Under the pieces are notes generated by a model. That model did not search any database, was not told the origin of the DNA, and saw only the letters and a program-made list of their open reading frames with translations. 64,000 nt of DNA, from positions 372,001 to 436,000 of the forward strand of contig NZ_RZOY02000004.1 of assembly GCF_004022705.2 (NCBI RefSeq), in the 5' to 3' direction. This DNA comes from Mesorhizobium sp. M2D.F.Ca.ET.226.01.1.1. Lineage in GTDB: Bacteria > Pseudomonadota > Alphaproteobacteria > Rhizobiales > Rhizobiaceae. Below are positions 44,491 through 56,692 of this stretch, one piece after another. Positions within the stretch are counted from its first letter, which is position 1. Each line of letters opens with the position of its first letter. The translations under genes were made by a program, and so were the position numbers.

Positions 44491-45771
44491 GTGGGACAAG
44501 TCGTATTCATCCCTCGTGAGATTGACCCGAACGAGCCGCGCGTCGCGGCCTCGCCGGAGACGGTCAAGCGCCTGGCCGGTCTCGGCTTCGATGTCATCGT
44601 CGAAAAGGGCGCCGGCCTCGGCTCCCGCATCCCTGATCAGGATTTCGCTGCCGTCGGCGCCATGATCGGAACGGCGTCTGATGCCAAGAAAGCCGATGTC
44701 GTGCTGAAGGTGCGCCGGCCAACGGATGCGGAACTGAAGGGCTACAAGTCGGGCGCTGCCGTCATCGCCATCATGGATCCCTACGGCAACGATGCCGCCG
44801 TGGCCGCAATGGCCAAGGCTGGCATCACCGCCTTCTCCATGGAATTCATGCCGCGCATCACCCGCGCGCAGGTGATGGACGTGCTGTCCTCGCAGGCCAA
44901 TCTTGCCGGCTACCAGGCGGTGATCGACGCGGCCGCCGAATATGACCGCGCGCTGCCGATGATGATGACGGCGGCGGGCACGGTGCCGGCGGCAAAAACC
45001 TTCATCATGGGCGTCGGTGTCGCCGGCCTGCAGGCGATCGCCACGGCGCGCCGCCTTGGCGCCGTCGTCACCGCCACCGACGTGCGCCCTGCGGTCAAGG
45101 AGCAGGTGCAGTCGCTCGGCGCCAAGTTCCTGGCGGTCGAGGACGAGGAGTTCAAGGCGGCCGAGACCGCCGGCGGCTACGCCAAGGAAATGTCGAAGGA
45201 ATATCAGGCCAAGCAGGCGGCGTTGACGGCCGAGCACATCGCCAAGCAGGACATCGTCATCACCACCGCGCTGATCCCCGGCCGTCCGGCGCCAAAGCTG
45301 GTCTCGGCCGCCATGGTTGCCTCGATGAAGCCGGGTTCGGTGATCGTCGATCTCGCCGTCGAGCGCGGCGGCAATGTCGAGGGCGCGGTGCCGGGCAAAG
45401 TCATGACGACCGAGAACGGCGTCAAGATCGTCGGCCATCTCAACGTGCCGGGCCGCGTCGCGGCATCGGCCTCGCTGCTCTATGCCAAGAACGTTTACGC
45501 CTTCCTCGAGACGATGGTCGACAAGGCGACGAAGCAGCTTGCCATCAAGCGCGACGACGAGCTGGTCAAGGCGACGATGCTGACCGACGGCGGCAATGTC
45601 GTGCATCCGGCCTTCGCCAAGGCGGCGCAAGAGCCGCGTACCGAGCCGGCGGCCATTCCGGCGACGACCATGGTTGCCGATGCCTCGGTCAAGCCTGCCG
45701 CCAAGAAAGCCGCGACGAGGAAACCCGCCACGGCCAAGTCGCCCTCGTCCAAGCCAGAAGGGACCGCGTGA
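44491..45771 (+). CDS. pntAA: NAD(P) transhydrogenase subunit alpha part 1 (PntAA)
   Basis: NAD(H)-binding peripheral subunit of the proton-translocating transhydrogenase that transfers hydride between NADH and NADP+. The 426 residues contain the alanine dehydrogenase/PNT N-terminal domain ([22 protein letters not shown]) and the Rossmann domain with [18 protein letters not shown] near residue 174. The C-terminal 45 residues are an Ala/Lys/Pro-rich linker. GTG at 44491 follows AAAGGA; the longer frame to 44419 lacks family sequence. The stop overlaps the pntAB start by one base. Confidence 0.94.
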   Translation: MGQVVFIPREIDPNEPRVAASPETVKRLAGLGFDVIVEKGAGLGSRIPDQDFAAVGAMIGTASDAKKADVVLKVRRPTDAELKGYKSGAAVIAIMDPYGNDAAVAAMAKAGITAFSMEFMPRITRAQVMDVLSSQANLAGYQAVIDAAAEYDRALPMMMTAAGTVPAAKTFIMGVGVAGLQAIATARRLGAVVTATDVRPAVKEQVQSLGAKFLAVEDEEFKAAETAGGYAKEMSKEYQAKQAALTAEHIAKQDIVITTALIPGRPAPKLVSAAMVASMKPGSVIVDLAVERGGNVEGAVPGKVMTTENGVKIVGHLNVPGRVAASASLLYAKNVYAFLETMVDKATKQLAIKRDDELVKATMLTDGGNVVHPAFAKAAQEPRTEPAAIPATTMVADASVKPAAKKAATRKPATAKSPSSKPEGTA

Positions 45772-46190
45772 TGGACGCCTTGCAGAAAGCCCTCGACCAG
45801 CTCGACCAGGCGACCGCCGCCGTTCGCCTCGCGGTGCAGGATCTTGCCAACGCGCCCGCTGGCGAGGCGGCCGGCAATGCCGCGCATGCGCTTTCGGGTG
45901 GCGCCATCGATCCCTTCGTCTTCCGCTTCGCTATCTTCGTGCTGGCGATCTTCGTCGGCTATTATGTCGTGTGGTCGGTGACCCCGGCGCTGCACACGCC
46001 GCTGATGGCCGTCACCAACGCCATTTCCTCGGTCATCGTCGTCGGCGCGCTGCTTGCCGTCGGCATTGCCGCTTCCGGCCTTGCGGCGGGCTTCGGCTTC
46101 GTCGCCCTGGTGCTGGTCTCGGTCAACATCTTCGGCGGCTTCCTCGTCACTCAGCGCATGCTGGCCATGTACAAGAAGAAGGAAAAGTGA
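45771..46190 (+). CDS. pntAB: NAD(P) transhydrogenase subunit alpha part 2 (PntAB)
   Basis: The membrane segment of the alpha subunit as a separate 139-residue protein, as in Rhodospirillum. Four hydrophobic helices lie between residues 45 and 133 ([62 protein letters not shown]). The N-terminal 40 residues are soluble. The start overlaps the pntAA stop and pntB follows one base after the stop, making a tightly coupled operon. Confidence 0.94.
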   Translation: MDALQKALDQLDQATAAVRLAVQDLANAPAGEAAGNAAHALSGGAIDPFVFRFAIFVLAIFVGYYVVWSVTPALHTPLMAVTNAISSVIVVGALLAVGIAASGLAAGFGFVALVLVSVNIFGGFLVTQRMLAMYKKKEK

Positions 46191-46191
46191 C

Positions 46192-47589
46192 GTGAACGCC
46201 AACTTCGCTTCCTTCCTCTATCTGGTCTCCGGCATTCTGTTCATCCTGGCGCTGCGCGGCCTGTCGCATCCGACCACGAGCCGCCAGGGCAATCTCTACG
46301 GCATGATCGGCATGGGTATTGCCATCGCCACTACACTGGCGCTGGCGACCCCTTCCGTCGGCCGTTTCGGCCTGATCGTGCTGGGTCTCGCCGTCGGCGG
46401 CGGTGTCGGCGCCTATGTGGCCCGCCGCATCGCCATGACCTCGATGCCGCAGCTCGTCGCCGCGTTCCACTCGCTCGTTGGCTTCGCCGCCGTCATGGTG
46501 GCCGCAGCCGCCATCTACGCGCCGGAAAGCTTCGGCATCGGCACCGCCGGCGACATCCACGCCCAGGCGCTGGTCGAGATGAGCCTAGGCGTTGCCATCG
46601 GCGCCATCACTTTCACGGGCTCCGTCATCGCCTTCCTGAAGCTCGACGGCCGCATGTCCGGCAAGCCGATCATGATCGGCGGCCGCCACCTGATCAACAT
46701 CGCGCTCGGCGTGGCACTTGTGGTGCTGATCGTTCTCCTGGTCACCACCGAGTCCAAGCTCGTCTTCTGGCTGATCGTCGCCGCCTCGCTGGTGCTCGGC
46801 GTGCTGCTGATCATTCCGATCGGCGGCGCCGACATGCCGGTCGTGGTGTCCATGCTGAACTCCTATTCCGGCTGGGCGGCAGCTGCACTTGGCTTCACCC
46901 TCGGCAACCTGGCGCTGATCATCACCGGCGCGTTGGTCGGCTCCTCCGGCGCGATCCTGTCCTACATCATGTGCAAGGGCATGAACCGGTCTTTCATCTC
47001 GGTCATCCTCGGCGGCTTCGGCGGCGAGACGGCCGTGGCGGCGGACGACGGCATCGAGCGCACGGTCAAGCAGGGCTCGGCCGACGATGCCGCCTATCTG
47101 ATGATGAACGCGCAGAAGGTCATCATCGTGCCGGGCTACGGCATGGCCGTCGCCCAGGCGCAGCACGCGCTGCGCGAGATGGCCGACAAGCTCAAGGCCA
47201 ATGGCGTCGAGGTCAAATACGCCATACATCCGGTGGCGGGCCGCATGCCCGGGCACATGAATGTGCTGCTTGCAGAGGCCAATGTGCCCTATGACGAGGT
47301 GTTCGAGCTCGAGGACATCAACTCCGAATTCGCGCAGGCCGACGTCGCCTATGTCATCGGCGCCAACGACGTCACCAACCCGTCAGCGCGCGACGACAAG
47401 TCCTCGCCCATCTACGGCATGCCGATCCTCGACGTCGACAAGGCCCGCACCTGCCTGTTCGTCAAGCGCTCGCTGGGCTCAGGCTATGCCGGCATCGACA
47501 ACACGCTGTTCTACAAGGACGGCACCATGATGCTGCTCGGCGACGCCAAGAAGATGACCGAGGAAATCGTCAAGGCCATGGATCACTGA
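46192..47589 (+). CDS. pntB: NAD(P) transhydrogenase subunit beta (PntB)
   Basis: A 465-residue subunit with about nine membrane helices in the first 270 residues, which form the proton path together with PntAB. The C-terminal NADP(H)-binding domain shows VIIVPGYGMAVAQAQHALREMAD near residue 307 and IGANDVTNPSARDD near 393. The start is GTG right after the GAAGGAAAAG ribosome sequence at the end of pntAB. A strong bidirectional terminator follows the stop. The complex supplies NADPH. Confidence 0.95.
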   Translation: MNANFASFLYLVSGILFILALRGLSHPTTSRQGNLYGMIGMGIAIATTLALATPSVGRFGLIVLGLAVGGGVGAYVARRIAMTSMPQLVAAFHSLVGFAAVMVAAAAIYAPESFGIGTAGDIHAQALVEMSLGVAIGAITFTGSVIAFLKLDGRMSGKPIMIGGRHLINIALGVALVVLIVLLVTTESKLVFWLIVAASLVLGVLLIIPIGGADMPVVVSMLNSYSGWAAAALGFTLGNLALIITGALVGSSGAILSYIMCKGMNRSFISVILGGFGGETAVAADDGIERTVKQGSADDAAYLMMNAQKVIIVPGYGMAVAQAQHALREMADKLKANGVEVKYAIHPVAGRMPGHMNVLLAEANVPYDEVFELEDINSEFAQADVAYVIGANDVTNPSARDDKSSPIYGMPILDVDKARTCLFVKRSLGSGYAGIDNTLFYKDGTMMLLGDAKKMTEEIVKAMDH

Positions 47590-47606
47590 GCCTTATAGCA
47601 GGCTTC

Positions 47607-47646
47607 AAAAAGAAAGGCCCGGCAGAGACGCCGGGCCTTTCTTTTT
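47607..47646. terminator. Bidirectional rho-independent terminator between pntB and gyrB
   Basis: Perfect 17-base arms (AAAAAGAAAGGCCCGGC at 47607-47623 and its complement at 47630-47646) around a six-base loop. The A-tract and T-tract at either end let the same hairpin end transcription of both convergent genes, 17 bases past each stop. Confidence 0.95.
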
Positions 47647-47662
47647 GAGTGTGTAGGTGCGC

Positions 47663-50960
<3,298 letters not shown>

Positions 50961-51143
50961 TGTGCGGCTCCTTGCTTAGCGGTATCCGTTGGTGACTAAC
51001 GTAAGCGGCCGCCTGCAACAAGCATGCTTTTGCAGGTGTAAGTCACATTCCGGCGAGACGGAGTGGCTGCGATATGCCGCTCGGTCACATGGACGGCCGC
51101 TCCGTCCGGCACTACATTTGCCGCAGTCAGCGGAGCATGCCTC

Positions 51144-52514
51144 ATGGACACCAAGCCCGCCCCCTTCGTGCCGCCGGCGCCGAAGCCGCGCACTGAGCCG
51201 CCTTCGACGCTGGAGATGATGCGCATCGTCTATCGCAACCCGCTCGAATTGTGGGGCGAGCACACCTATAACCAGCCATGGATTGCGGCGAACGGGGTCG
51301 GTGGACATCTGATCGTCGCCAACGATCCCGGTCTCATCCGCCATGTGCTGATCGACAATGCCAGGAACTACAAGATGGCGACGGTGCGCCAGCTGATCCT
51401 GCGCCCGATCCTGCGTGACGGGCTGCTCACCGCCGAGGGCGAGGTCTGGAAGCGTTCGCGTAAGGCCATGGCGCCGGTTTTTACGCCGCGCCACATCTTC
51501 GGCTTCGCCGCGCCGATGCTGAAGCGCACGCTGGAATTCGTCACCCGCTACGAGGCGGGCGGCATGTCCGACATCGCCCACGACATGACGCTGCTCACCT
51601 ATGACATCCTGGCCGAGACGTTGTTTTCGGGCGAGATTGCGGGTGAGTCGGGCAGCTTCGCCAAGGAGATCGACCGCCTGTTCGAGACAATGGGCCGCGT
51701 CGATCCGCTCGACCTGCTGCGTGCGCCGGAATGGCTGCCGCGTCTGACCCGCATTCGCGGCCGCAGGACCATGGCCTATTTCCGCAACATCGTCGCCAAC
51801 ACTGTGAAGATGCGCGAGGAGCGGATGAAGCGCGACCCCGATGGCGTGCCGCAGGACTTTCTCACGCTTCTTCTCAGGGCCGAGGGGCCGGACGGGCTGA
51901 CGCGCGCGGAAGTCGAGGACAACATCATCACCTTCATCGGTGCCGGCCATGAGACGACCGCGCGGGCGCTGGGCTGGACGATCTATTGCCTGGCCGAGGC
52001 GCCTTGGGAACGCGACAAGGTCGAGCAGGAGATCGACGTGGTGCTGGCGCGCGAGCCCGATCCGACCAAATGGCTGGACGCCATGCCGTTCACCCGCGCC
52101 GTTTTCGAGGAGGCGCTCAGGCTCTATCCGCCGGCGCCCTCGATCAACCGCGAGCCGATCGAGCCGGAGACCTGGAACGGTCTCTATATCCCGAAATACG
52201 CCGCCGTGCTGGTGATGCCCTGGGTCGTGCACCGCCACAGAAAACTCTGGGACAGGCCGAACGCCTTCATGCCGGAGCGTTTCCATCCGGAAAACCGCGA
52301 CAAGATCGACCGCTTTCAGTATCTGCCTTTCGGCGCAGGGCCGCGCGTCTGCATTGGGGCCAGTTTCGCCATGCAGGAGGCGATCATCGCTTTGGCGATC
52401 CTGCTGTCGCGCTTCCGCTTCGACGCGACATCTGAAACGCGGCCATGGCCGGTGCAGAAGCTGACCACGCAGCCGCAGGGCGGCCTGCCGATGCAGGTTT
52501 CGCGTCGCGGCTGA
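51144..52514 (+). CDS. Cytochrome P450
   Basis: A 456-residue soluble P450. The I-helix oxygen-activation motif AGHETT is at residues 267-272, the ExxR pair sits in FEEALRLYPP near 325, and the haem-binding loop FGAGPRVCIG places the thiolate ligand at C403. There is no N-terminal membrane anchor. The ATG giving MDTKPAPFVPP was chosen; the upstream open frame lacks conservation. Substrate class is uncertain; sequence style is close to bacterial P450s resembling fatty-acid or terpenoid hydroxylases. No ferredoxin partner is adjacent. Confidence 0.93.
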   Translation: MDTKPAPFVPPAPKPRTEPPSTLEMMRIVYRNPLELWGEHTYNQPWIAANGVGGHLIVANDPGLIRHVLIDNARNYKMATVRQLILRPILRDGLLTAEGEVWKRSRKAMAPVFTPRHIFGFAAPMLKRTLEFVTRYEAGGMSDIAHDMTLLTYDILAETLFSGEIAGESGSFAKEIDRLFETMGRVDPLDLLRAPEWLPRLTRIRGRRTMAYFRNIVANTVKMREERMKRDPDGVPQDFLTLLLRAEGPDGLTRAEVEDNIITFIGAGHETTARALGWTIYCLAEAPWERDKVEQEIDVVLAREPDPTKWLDAMPFTRAVFEEALRLYPPAPSINREPIEPETWNGLYIPKYAAVLVMPWVVHRHRKLWDRPNAFMPERFHPENRDKIDRFQYLPFGAGPRVCIGASFAMQEAIIALAILLSRFRFDATSETRPWPVQKLTTQPQGGLPMQVSRRG

Positions 52515-52526
52515 GGATTGGTTAGA

Positions 52527-53510
52527 CTAGCGATCGGCGATCGGCCGGCGCTGCTGGAACTGGCCCGCGGCGCGGAAGCGCCAGAGATAGCTGGGCAGGA
52601 TCGTTGCGATCGCCTGCGGCTGGATGCCGAGGCCAGTGATCGTCCTGCTGTCCTTTTCGGCGGCTTCGGAGACGACGTTGTGCGCGCGCAGCTGCAGCAC
52701 CTGGTCCTTGGTCAGCAACGGATTGGGCAGCAACTGAAGGATCGATGCCTGCAGGTTCGCCACCCACCAAGGCACAGGCACCAGAAGCCGCCTGCGGTCG
52801 ATCACCGCAAGCATCTCCTCCATGCATTCCCTGAATGTCAGCACCTGTGGACCCCCGAGCTCATAGATCTGGCCGCCCTTGACCTTGCCGTCGACCGAGC
52901 GCGCGATCGCCTCGGCGACGTCGCCGACATAGACCGGCTGGAATTTTGTCTGCCCGCCGCCAATCAGCGGCAGCACAGGCGAGATGCGCGCCATGCCGGC
53001 GAAGCGGTTAAAGAAGCTGTCCTCCGGCCCGAAATTGATCGACGGCCGAAAGATCACCGCATCCCCGATCGTCTCGAATACCGCTTTCTCGCCGAGTGCC
53101 TTGGTGCGGGCATAGCCTGAAGCAGAGTGCAAATCGGCGCCGAGCGCCGAAATGTGGGTGAGACCGGCGCCGACCGAACGCGCGGCTTCGGCGACGGCGC
53201 GCGCGCCGAAATCATGCACGGCGCCGAATTTCTGGCGGCCGGTCTCATGCAGGATGGCGACGAGGTTGACGACATGGTCGGCGCCTTGCACGGCGCGGTC
53301 GATCGACCAGCGCACACGCACATTGGCCTGCACCGGCTGGATCTGGCCGACATTGCCGAGCGGCTGCACATGGCCGGCAAGGTCGGGCCGCCGGCAGGCG
53401 ACCCGGATGCGGTAGCCGCGCTTGGCCAGCGCCCGCACGACATGGCGACCGACGAAGCCCGAGCCGCCGAAGACGACGACGAGCTTGGGGGTCTGCAGGA
53501 TTTCGGTCAT
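52527..53510 (-). CDS. NDUFA9-like NAD(P)-binding protein (atypical SDR)
   Basis: A 327-residue protein of the atypical short-chain dehydrogenase group annotated as complex I NDUFA9 family in alphaproteobacteria. VVVFGGSGFVGRHVVRAL near residue 11 is the nucleotide-binding glycine motif, and HISALGADLHSASGYARTKALGEKAV contains a YxxxK pair. It ends in an amphipathic region that may touch the membrane (LWRFRAAGQF). It converges on the P450 gene with 12 bases between stops. Whether it belongs to complex I in bacteria is unproven. Confidence 0.88.
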   Translation of the reverse strand: MTEILQTPKLVVVFGGSGFVGRHVVRALAKRGYRIRVACRRPDLAGHVQPLGNVGQIQPVQANVRVRWSIDRAVQGADHVVNLVAILHETGRQKFGAVHDFGARAVAEAARSVGAGLTHISALGADLHSASGYARTKALGEKAVFETIGDAVIFRPSINFGPEDSFFNRFAGMARISPVLPLIGGGQTKFQPVYVGDVAEAIARSVDGKVKGGQIYELGGPQVLTFRECMEEMLAVIDRRRLLVPVPWWVANLQASILQLLPNPLLTKDQVLQLRAHNVVSEAAEKDSRTITGLGIQPQAIATILPSYLWRFRAAGQFQQRRPIADR

Positions 53511-53650
53511 GACTGGCTCCGCGCGCGAATGCTTGGCTGAAGCCGTTTCTTAATCCGTTTCTCGCCAAAGGCAAAGAGCGACCGGAAGTCGCCGTCGGCT
53601 TGTTTTTGAACTTGCCCGAAATGCCGCTCCGCCGCGTTTTTGGAGAAACA

Positions 53651-53676
53651 GAAAACCCCGCCGAAGCGGGGTTTTC
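53651..53676. terminator. Bidirectional rho-independent terminator
   Basis: GAAAACCCCGC (53651-53661) and GCGGGGTTTTC (53666-53676) form a perfect 11-base stem with a four-base loop and U-run. It would end transcripts from the Ldh gene on the reverse strand, about 215 bases past its stop. Confidence 0.85.
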
Positions 53677-53891
53677 CGGGCAGTGTCCACGCCGAAACAG
53701 GGTCCAACGAGGCGGCCTGACCTGAGACGGTAACAAGGTGGCGTGAAGCAAGCACGCCCCGCCCCCGCCCTGAAGGCCCGGCGCGGCGCCGCCAACCGCG
53801 AGCCGGACGAAGCCAACCAAGCGGCTCGCGGCATGGGGTGCCGCGGATGGGTCGCTGCAAGGCGGAAAAAGGTTCAACCGCGCCGGAAAGA
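53677..53891 (-). other. Structured gene-free region after the Ldh gene (3' UTR or small RNA candidate)
   Basis: 215 bases between the Ldh stop codon and its terminator. It contains a 10-base perfect hairpin (CCGCGAGCCG at 53796-53805 with CGGCTCGCGG at 53822-53831) and a six-base hairpin GGCGTG/CACGCC (53740-53758). It has no conserved ORF. It could be a long structured 3' UTR or a small RNA ended by the terminator at 53651-53676. The rest of this gap, 53511-53650, should carry the NDUFA9-like promoter; nothing distinct is seen. Confidence 0.35.
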
Positions 53892-54893
53892 TCAGGCCGA
53901 ATAACGCTCGGCGAATTCCGAAATGCGCTGCACCACCGCCTTGGACGTGGTGATGCCGCGTGCCTTTGCCTTCTCGGCGGCCTCGGCGCGGGAACGGCCG
54001 GGGATATGCACGCCATAGCGCCGTCGCAGCCGGTCGAGCTGGTCCTTCATGCGCTTCTCGAAATCCGGATCGAGCAGCCTGGGCTCGATGGCCAGAACAA
54101 AAAGGCCGGTGCCGGGGCTGTCCGGTCCGCCGGTGAACCAGGGCGCATCAAGCGACCAGTTGGCGCCGGAAATGCCGGCGGCCAGCACCTCGACCATCAG
54201 CGCGATGTTGGCGCCGCGCTGGCCGCCGAAGGCGAGCATCGCCCCCTTCATTGCCGCCGCCGGATCGGTGGTCGGATTGCCGCTGGCATCCAGCGCCCAG
54301 CCCTCGGGGATTTTCTTGCCGTCCTCGGCCGCCTTGCGGATGTTGACGAAGGCGGTGGCGCTCGACGACTGGTCGATGATGAGCGGCGGTCCGTCGGCGG
54401 CGGGCGAGGCGAAGGACATCGGGTTGGTGCAATAGACCGGCTTGACCGAGCCAGAGCCTGCCAGCACCGCCGGCCCGTTGGTGGCGGCGAAGGAGACCAG
54501 ACCCTGTTCGGCCAGCCGTCCGGTGAAATAGCCGAGCGCGCCGCAGGTGTAGGCGTTCTTCTGCGAGAAGATCGAGACGCCGAACAGTTTTGCTGCCTTG
54601 ACCAGGTCGTCGATGGTGCGGTCGAAACCGGTATGGGCAAGTCCGCCGCGCGCATCGGAAAGATAGACGGCGAGCGCCGGCCTTGTGATCACCGGATCGG
54701 CATTGCCGTCGATGCGGCCGGCTTCGAGCGCTTCAAGATAGTCGATGAAATGCGACAGCCCCACCGTCGACAGGCCTTCGGCCTCGGCCGCGACGATCGA
54801 GGCGGTAAGCGACTGCGCCGCTTCTTCGTTAGCGCCGGCGCCAAGCGCCGCCATCCGGCATAGGCCTGTTGCCTGGTCGAGAGTGAGTTGCAT
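53892..54893 (-). CDS. Ldh family NAD(P)-dependent oxidoreductase (malate/L-lactate dehydrogenase type)
   Basis: A 333-residue member of the type 2 malate/L-lactate dehydrogenase family, which includes the imine reductase for delta-1-piperideine-2-carboxylate and pyrroline-2-carboxylate. Recognisable are EAEGLSTVGLSHFIDYLEAL with the catalytic histidine near residue 48, TNPMSFASPAADGPPLIIDQSSSA, and MVEVLAAGISGANWS. It is upstream on the same strand of nothing closely linked, but sits beside an amino-acid ABC transporter and an AruI-like decarboxylase. A role in reducing cyclic imino acids from arginine, lysine or proline breakdown is therefore plausible. Confidence 0.88.
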   Translation of the reverse strand: MQLTLDQATGLCRMAALGAGANEEAAQSLTASIVAAEAEGLSTVGLSHFIDYLEALEAGRIDGNADPVITRPALAVYLSDARGGLAHTGFDRTIDDLVKAAKLFGVSIFSQKNAYTCGALGYFTGRLAEQGLVSFAATNGPAVLAGSGSVKPVYCTNPMSFASPAADGPPLIIDQSSSATAFVNIRKAAEDGKKIPEGWALDASGNPTTDPAAAMKGAMLAFGGQRGANIALMVEVLAAGISGANWSLDAPWFTGGPDSPGTGLFVLAIEPRLLDPDFEKRMKDQLDRLRRRYGVHIPGRSRAEAAEKAKARGITTSKAVVQRISEFAERYSA

Positions 54894-54907
54894 GGTGGCT
54901 GTCCTAA

Positions 54908-54935
54908 GGGGGTAGGGGAATAGGGAAGTAGGGGG
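54908..54935. repeat. G-rich arm related to the octamer minisatellite
   Basis: GGGGGTAGGGGAATAGGGAA followed by GTAGGGGG, degenerate copies of the TAGGGG unit seen at 18791-18910. They face the C-rich array at 54993-55027 in inverted orientation. They lie just upstream of the Ldh start codon. Confidence 0.85.
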
Positions 54936-54992
54936 AAATTGTGGAGCGAATAGCGAATGGGGATGGAAATGTGAATGCGCATCGCGCTGAAC

Positions 54993-55027
54993 ACTCCCCT
55001 ACTCCCCTACTCCCCTACTCCCCTACT
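54993..55027. repeat. C-rich octamer array, four copies of ACTCCCCT
   Basis: Four perfect copies of ACTCCCCT, the complement of the unit at 18791-18910, plus a partial ACT. The TAG stop of the ABC permease gene (55026-55028) overlaps the last partial unit. With 54908-54935 it forms an inverted pair across 57 bases. Confidence 0.9.
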
Positions 55028-55832
55028 ATCCGATCTTCACCGGAATCCGAGCCTCGATCCGGCTGAAGACGAAAACCAGGATGCCGGTGATCGTCATATA
55101 GATCAGCGCCAGAAGCAGCAAAGGCTCATAGGTCAGATAGGTGTCCTGGCGCACCTTGGAGGAGACGGCGAAGATGTCGATGACGCTGATCGTCGCCACC
55201 AGCGGCGTCGACTTCAACTGCAGCACGGTCTCGCCGGTCAAGGTCGGCAGGGCGCGGTAGAAGGCTTGCGGCAGCCAGATGCGGCGGAAGATCTTCCAGC
55301 GGCTCATGCCGAAGGCGCGGGCAGCTTCGAGCTGGCCTCTAGGCACGCCGGCGAAGGCGCCGCGCATCACCTCGCCCTCATAGCCGGCGAAGGAGAAGGT
55401 CAGCGCCACCACGCCATATGGCCAGGCCTGCCTGAGATACGGCCAAAGCCACGATTCACGGATCCACGGATATTGCGGGAAGATCGAACCCAGCCCGTAA
55501 TAGAGCAGCCAGAGCTGCAGGAGCAGGGGCGTTCCCCGGATGATGGTGCAGAAGACCTTTGCCGGCGCCGAGAACCAGATCGGTCCGCCGGCCTGCGCGA
55601 GCCCCAGCGGCACTGCAAGCGCAAAGCCCAGCGCGCAGGTGACGGCGAGGATCCAAAGCGCCCGCCAGATGCCCATCAGGCCCATTGCCCAATATTGCGG
55701 CAGCCAGTCCCAGCGCATAAAGAAGATCGCGCAGAGCGCCAGCCCCAAAGCTATCAGGATCAGCACGATGCGATGCGGCTTGAGCCAGAGCGAGGCGCGC
55801 GCCGCCACATTGATCGCGGTTGCCTCGGACAT
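55026..55832 (-). CDS. Polar amino-acid ABC transporter permease (HisM/ArtM-like)
   Basis: A 268-residue inner-membrane permease with five to six helices. The signature EAA loop reads GQLEAARAFGMSRWKIFRRIWLPQAF near residue 175, where it contacts the ATPase. FCTIIRGTPLLLQLWLLYYGLG near 95 is the typical segment of the HisMQ/GlnP family. It forms a heterodimer with the next permease, whose stop overlaps its ATG by one base. Binding-protein and ATPase genes follow, making a complete importer for a basic or polar amino acid, possibly arginine by context. Confidence 0.92.
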   Translation of the reverse strand: MSEATAINVAARASLWLKPHRIVLILIALGLALCAIFFMRWDWLPQYWAMGLMGIWRALWILAVTCALGFALAVPLGLAQAGGPIWFSAPAKVFCTIIRGTPLLLQLWLLYYGLGSIFPQYPWIRESWLWPYLRQAWPYGVVALTFSFAGYEGEVMRGAFAGVPRGQLEAARAFGMSRWKIFRRIWLPQAFYRALPTLTGETVLQLKSTPLVATISVIDIFAVSSKVRQDTYLTYEPLLLLALIYMTITGILVFVFSRIEARIPVKIG

Positions 55833-56533
55833 CAGCGCGCCTCCTTGACGGAAGGCATGCCGCGCCGCGACCGCGCCTCGACCCGGCCGATGACCAGGTT
55901 GGAGAAGAGCGTCACCGCCAGGTAAAGCACGCCGGCCGCGAGATAGAAGATCAGATAGGCTTTGGTGACGCCTGCCGCCTGGCGCGTCGCCAGCGTCAGT
56001 TCGAAGAAGCCGACGACGGCGAGCAGCGCGGTATCCTTGGTGGCGATCAGCCACAGATTGGCAAGGCCAGGAATGGCGAAGGGCAGCATCGCCGGCAGGG
56101 TTATGCGCCTGAGCATCAGGCCGGGCGGCATGCCATAGGCGCGGGCGGCCTCGATCTGGCCCTGCGGGATGGCGAGGATCGCGCCGCGGATGACCTCGGT
56201 CGAATAGGCGCCCTGGACGAAACCCAGCACGAAAATGCCGGCCGCCAGTCCGCTGATGTCGACACGGCTGTAGCCCATCGCCGCCAGCACCTGGTTGATG
56301 AGATCGGTGCCTGCGTAGTAGAGCAGCAGGATCAGCACCAGTTCCGGCACCGCGCGCACCACTGTGGTGTAGACGGCAAGCAGATCGCGCGTCACCGGCC
56401 CGCCGTAGAGCTTGCCGAAGGCGCCGGCGGTGCCGATCAGGAGGCCGAGGCAGGTGGCGCCGATGGCGATCTCGAGCGAATGCAGCAACCCGACCAGAAG
56501 CGTGCCGCCCCAGCCGGGCGCCACGGGTGACAA
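55832..56533 (-). CDS. Polar amino-acid ABC transporter permease (HisQ/ArtQ-like)
   Basis: A 233-residue permease, partner of the preceding one. TTVVRAVPELVLILLLYYAGTD near residue 56 and the EAA loop GQIEAARAYGMPPGLMLRRITLPAML near 125 are characteristic. The start is uncertain: TTG at 56533 is the only standard start but has no ribosome site. CTG at 56581 is preceded by GGGGGCGAAG and would add 16 residues (LIDAFLPAAAAGIFEL) that look like the usual N-terminus. An in-frame stop lies not far upstream of that CTG, so no ATG is available. Confidence 0.9.
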   Translation of the reverse strand: MSPVAPGWGGTLLVGLLHSLEIAIGATCLGLLIGTAGAFGKLYGGPVTRDLLAVYTTVVRAVPELVLILLLYYAGTDLINQVLAAMGYSRVDISGLAAGIFVLGFVQGAYSTEVIRGAILAIPQGQIEAARAYGMPPGLMLRRITLPAMLPFAIPGLANLWLIATKDTALLAVVGFFELTLATRQAAGVTKAYLIFYLAAGVLYLAVTLFSNLVIGRVEARSRRGMPSVKEAR

Positions 56534-56692
56534 GAGTTCGAAAATGCCGGCCGCGGCGGCCGGAAGAAAGGCGTCGATCAGCTTCGCCCCCGGAGTGCTG
56601 GCAAGCCACTGAAGCCAAGGTCAGCAGCAGGCGTGCGTGGCAAGGATCGGGCATGGCGCGGACGCCATGCCTTCACTCATTTGCGAGACGGT

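Noticed and set aside
53677..53891. Possible signal recognition particle RNA because of a CAGGTCAGG sequence
   Set aside because: The essential GGAAG/AGCA core of the SRP RNA apical loop is missing, and the flanking pairing does not fit.
53677..53891. Possible tmRNA or 6S RNA
   Set aside because: No tag-coding sequence, no tRNA-like arms and no long central bubble could be found.
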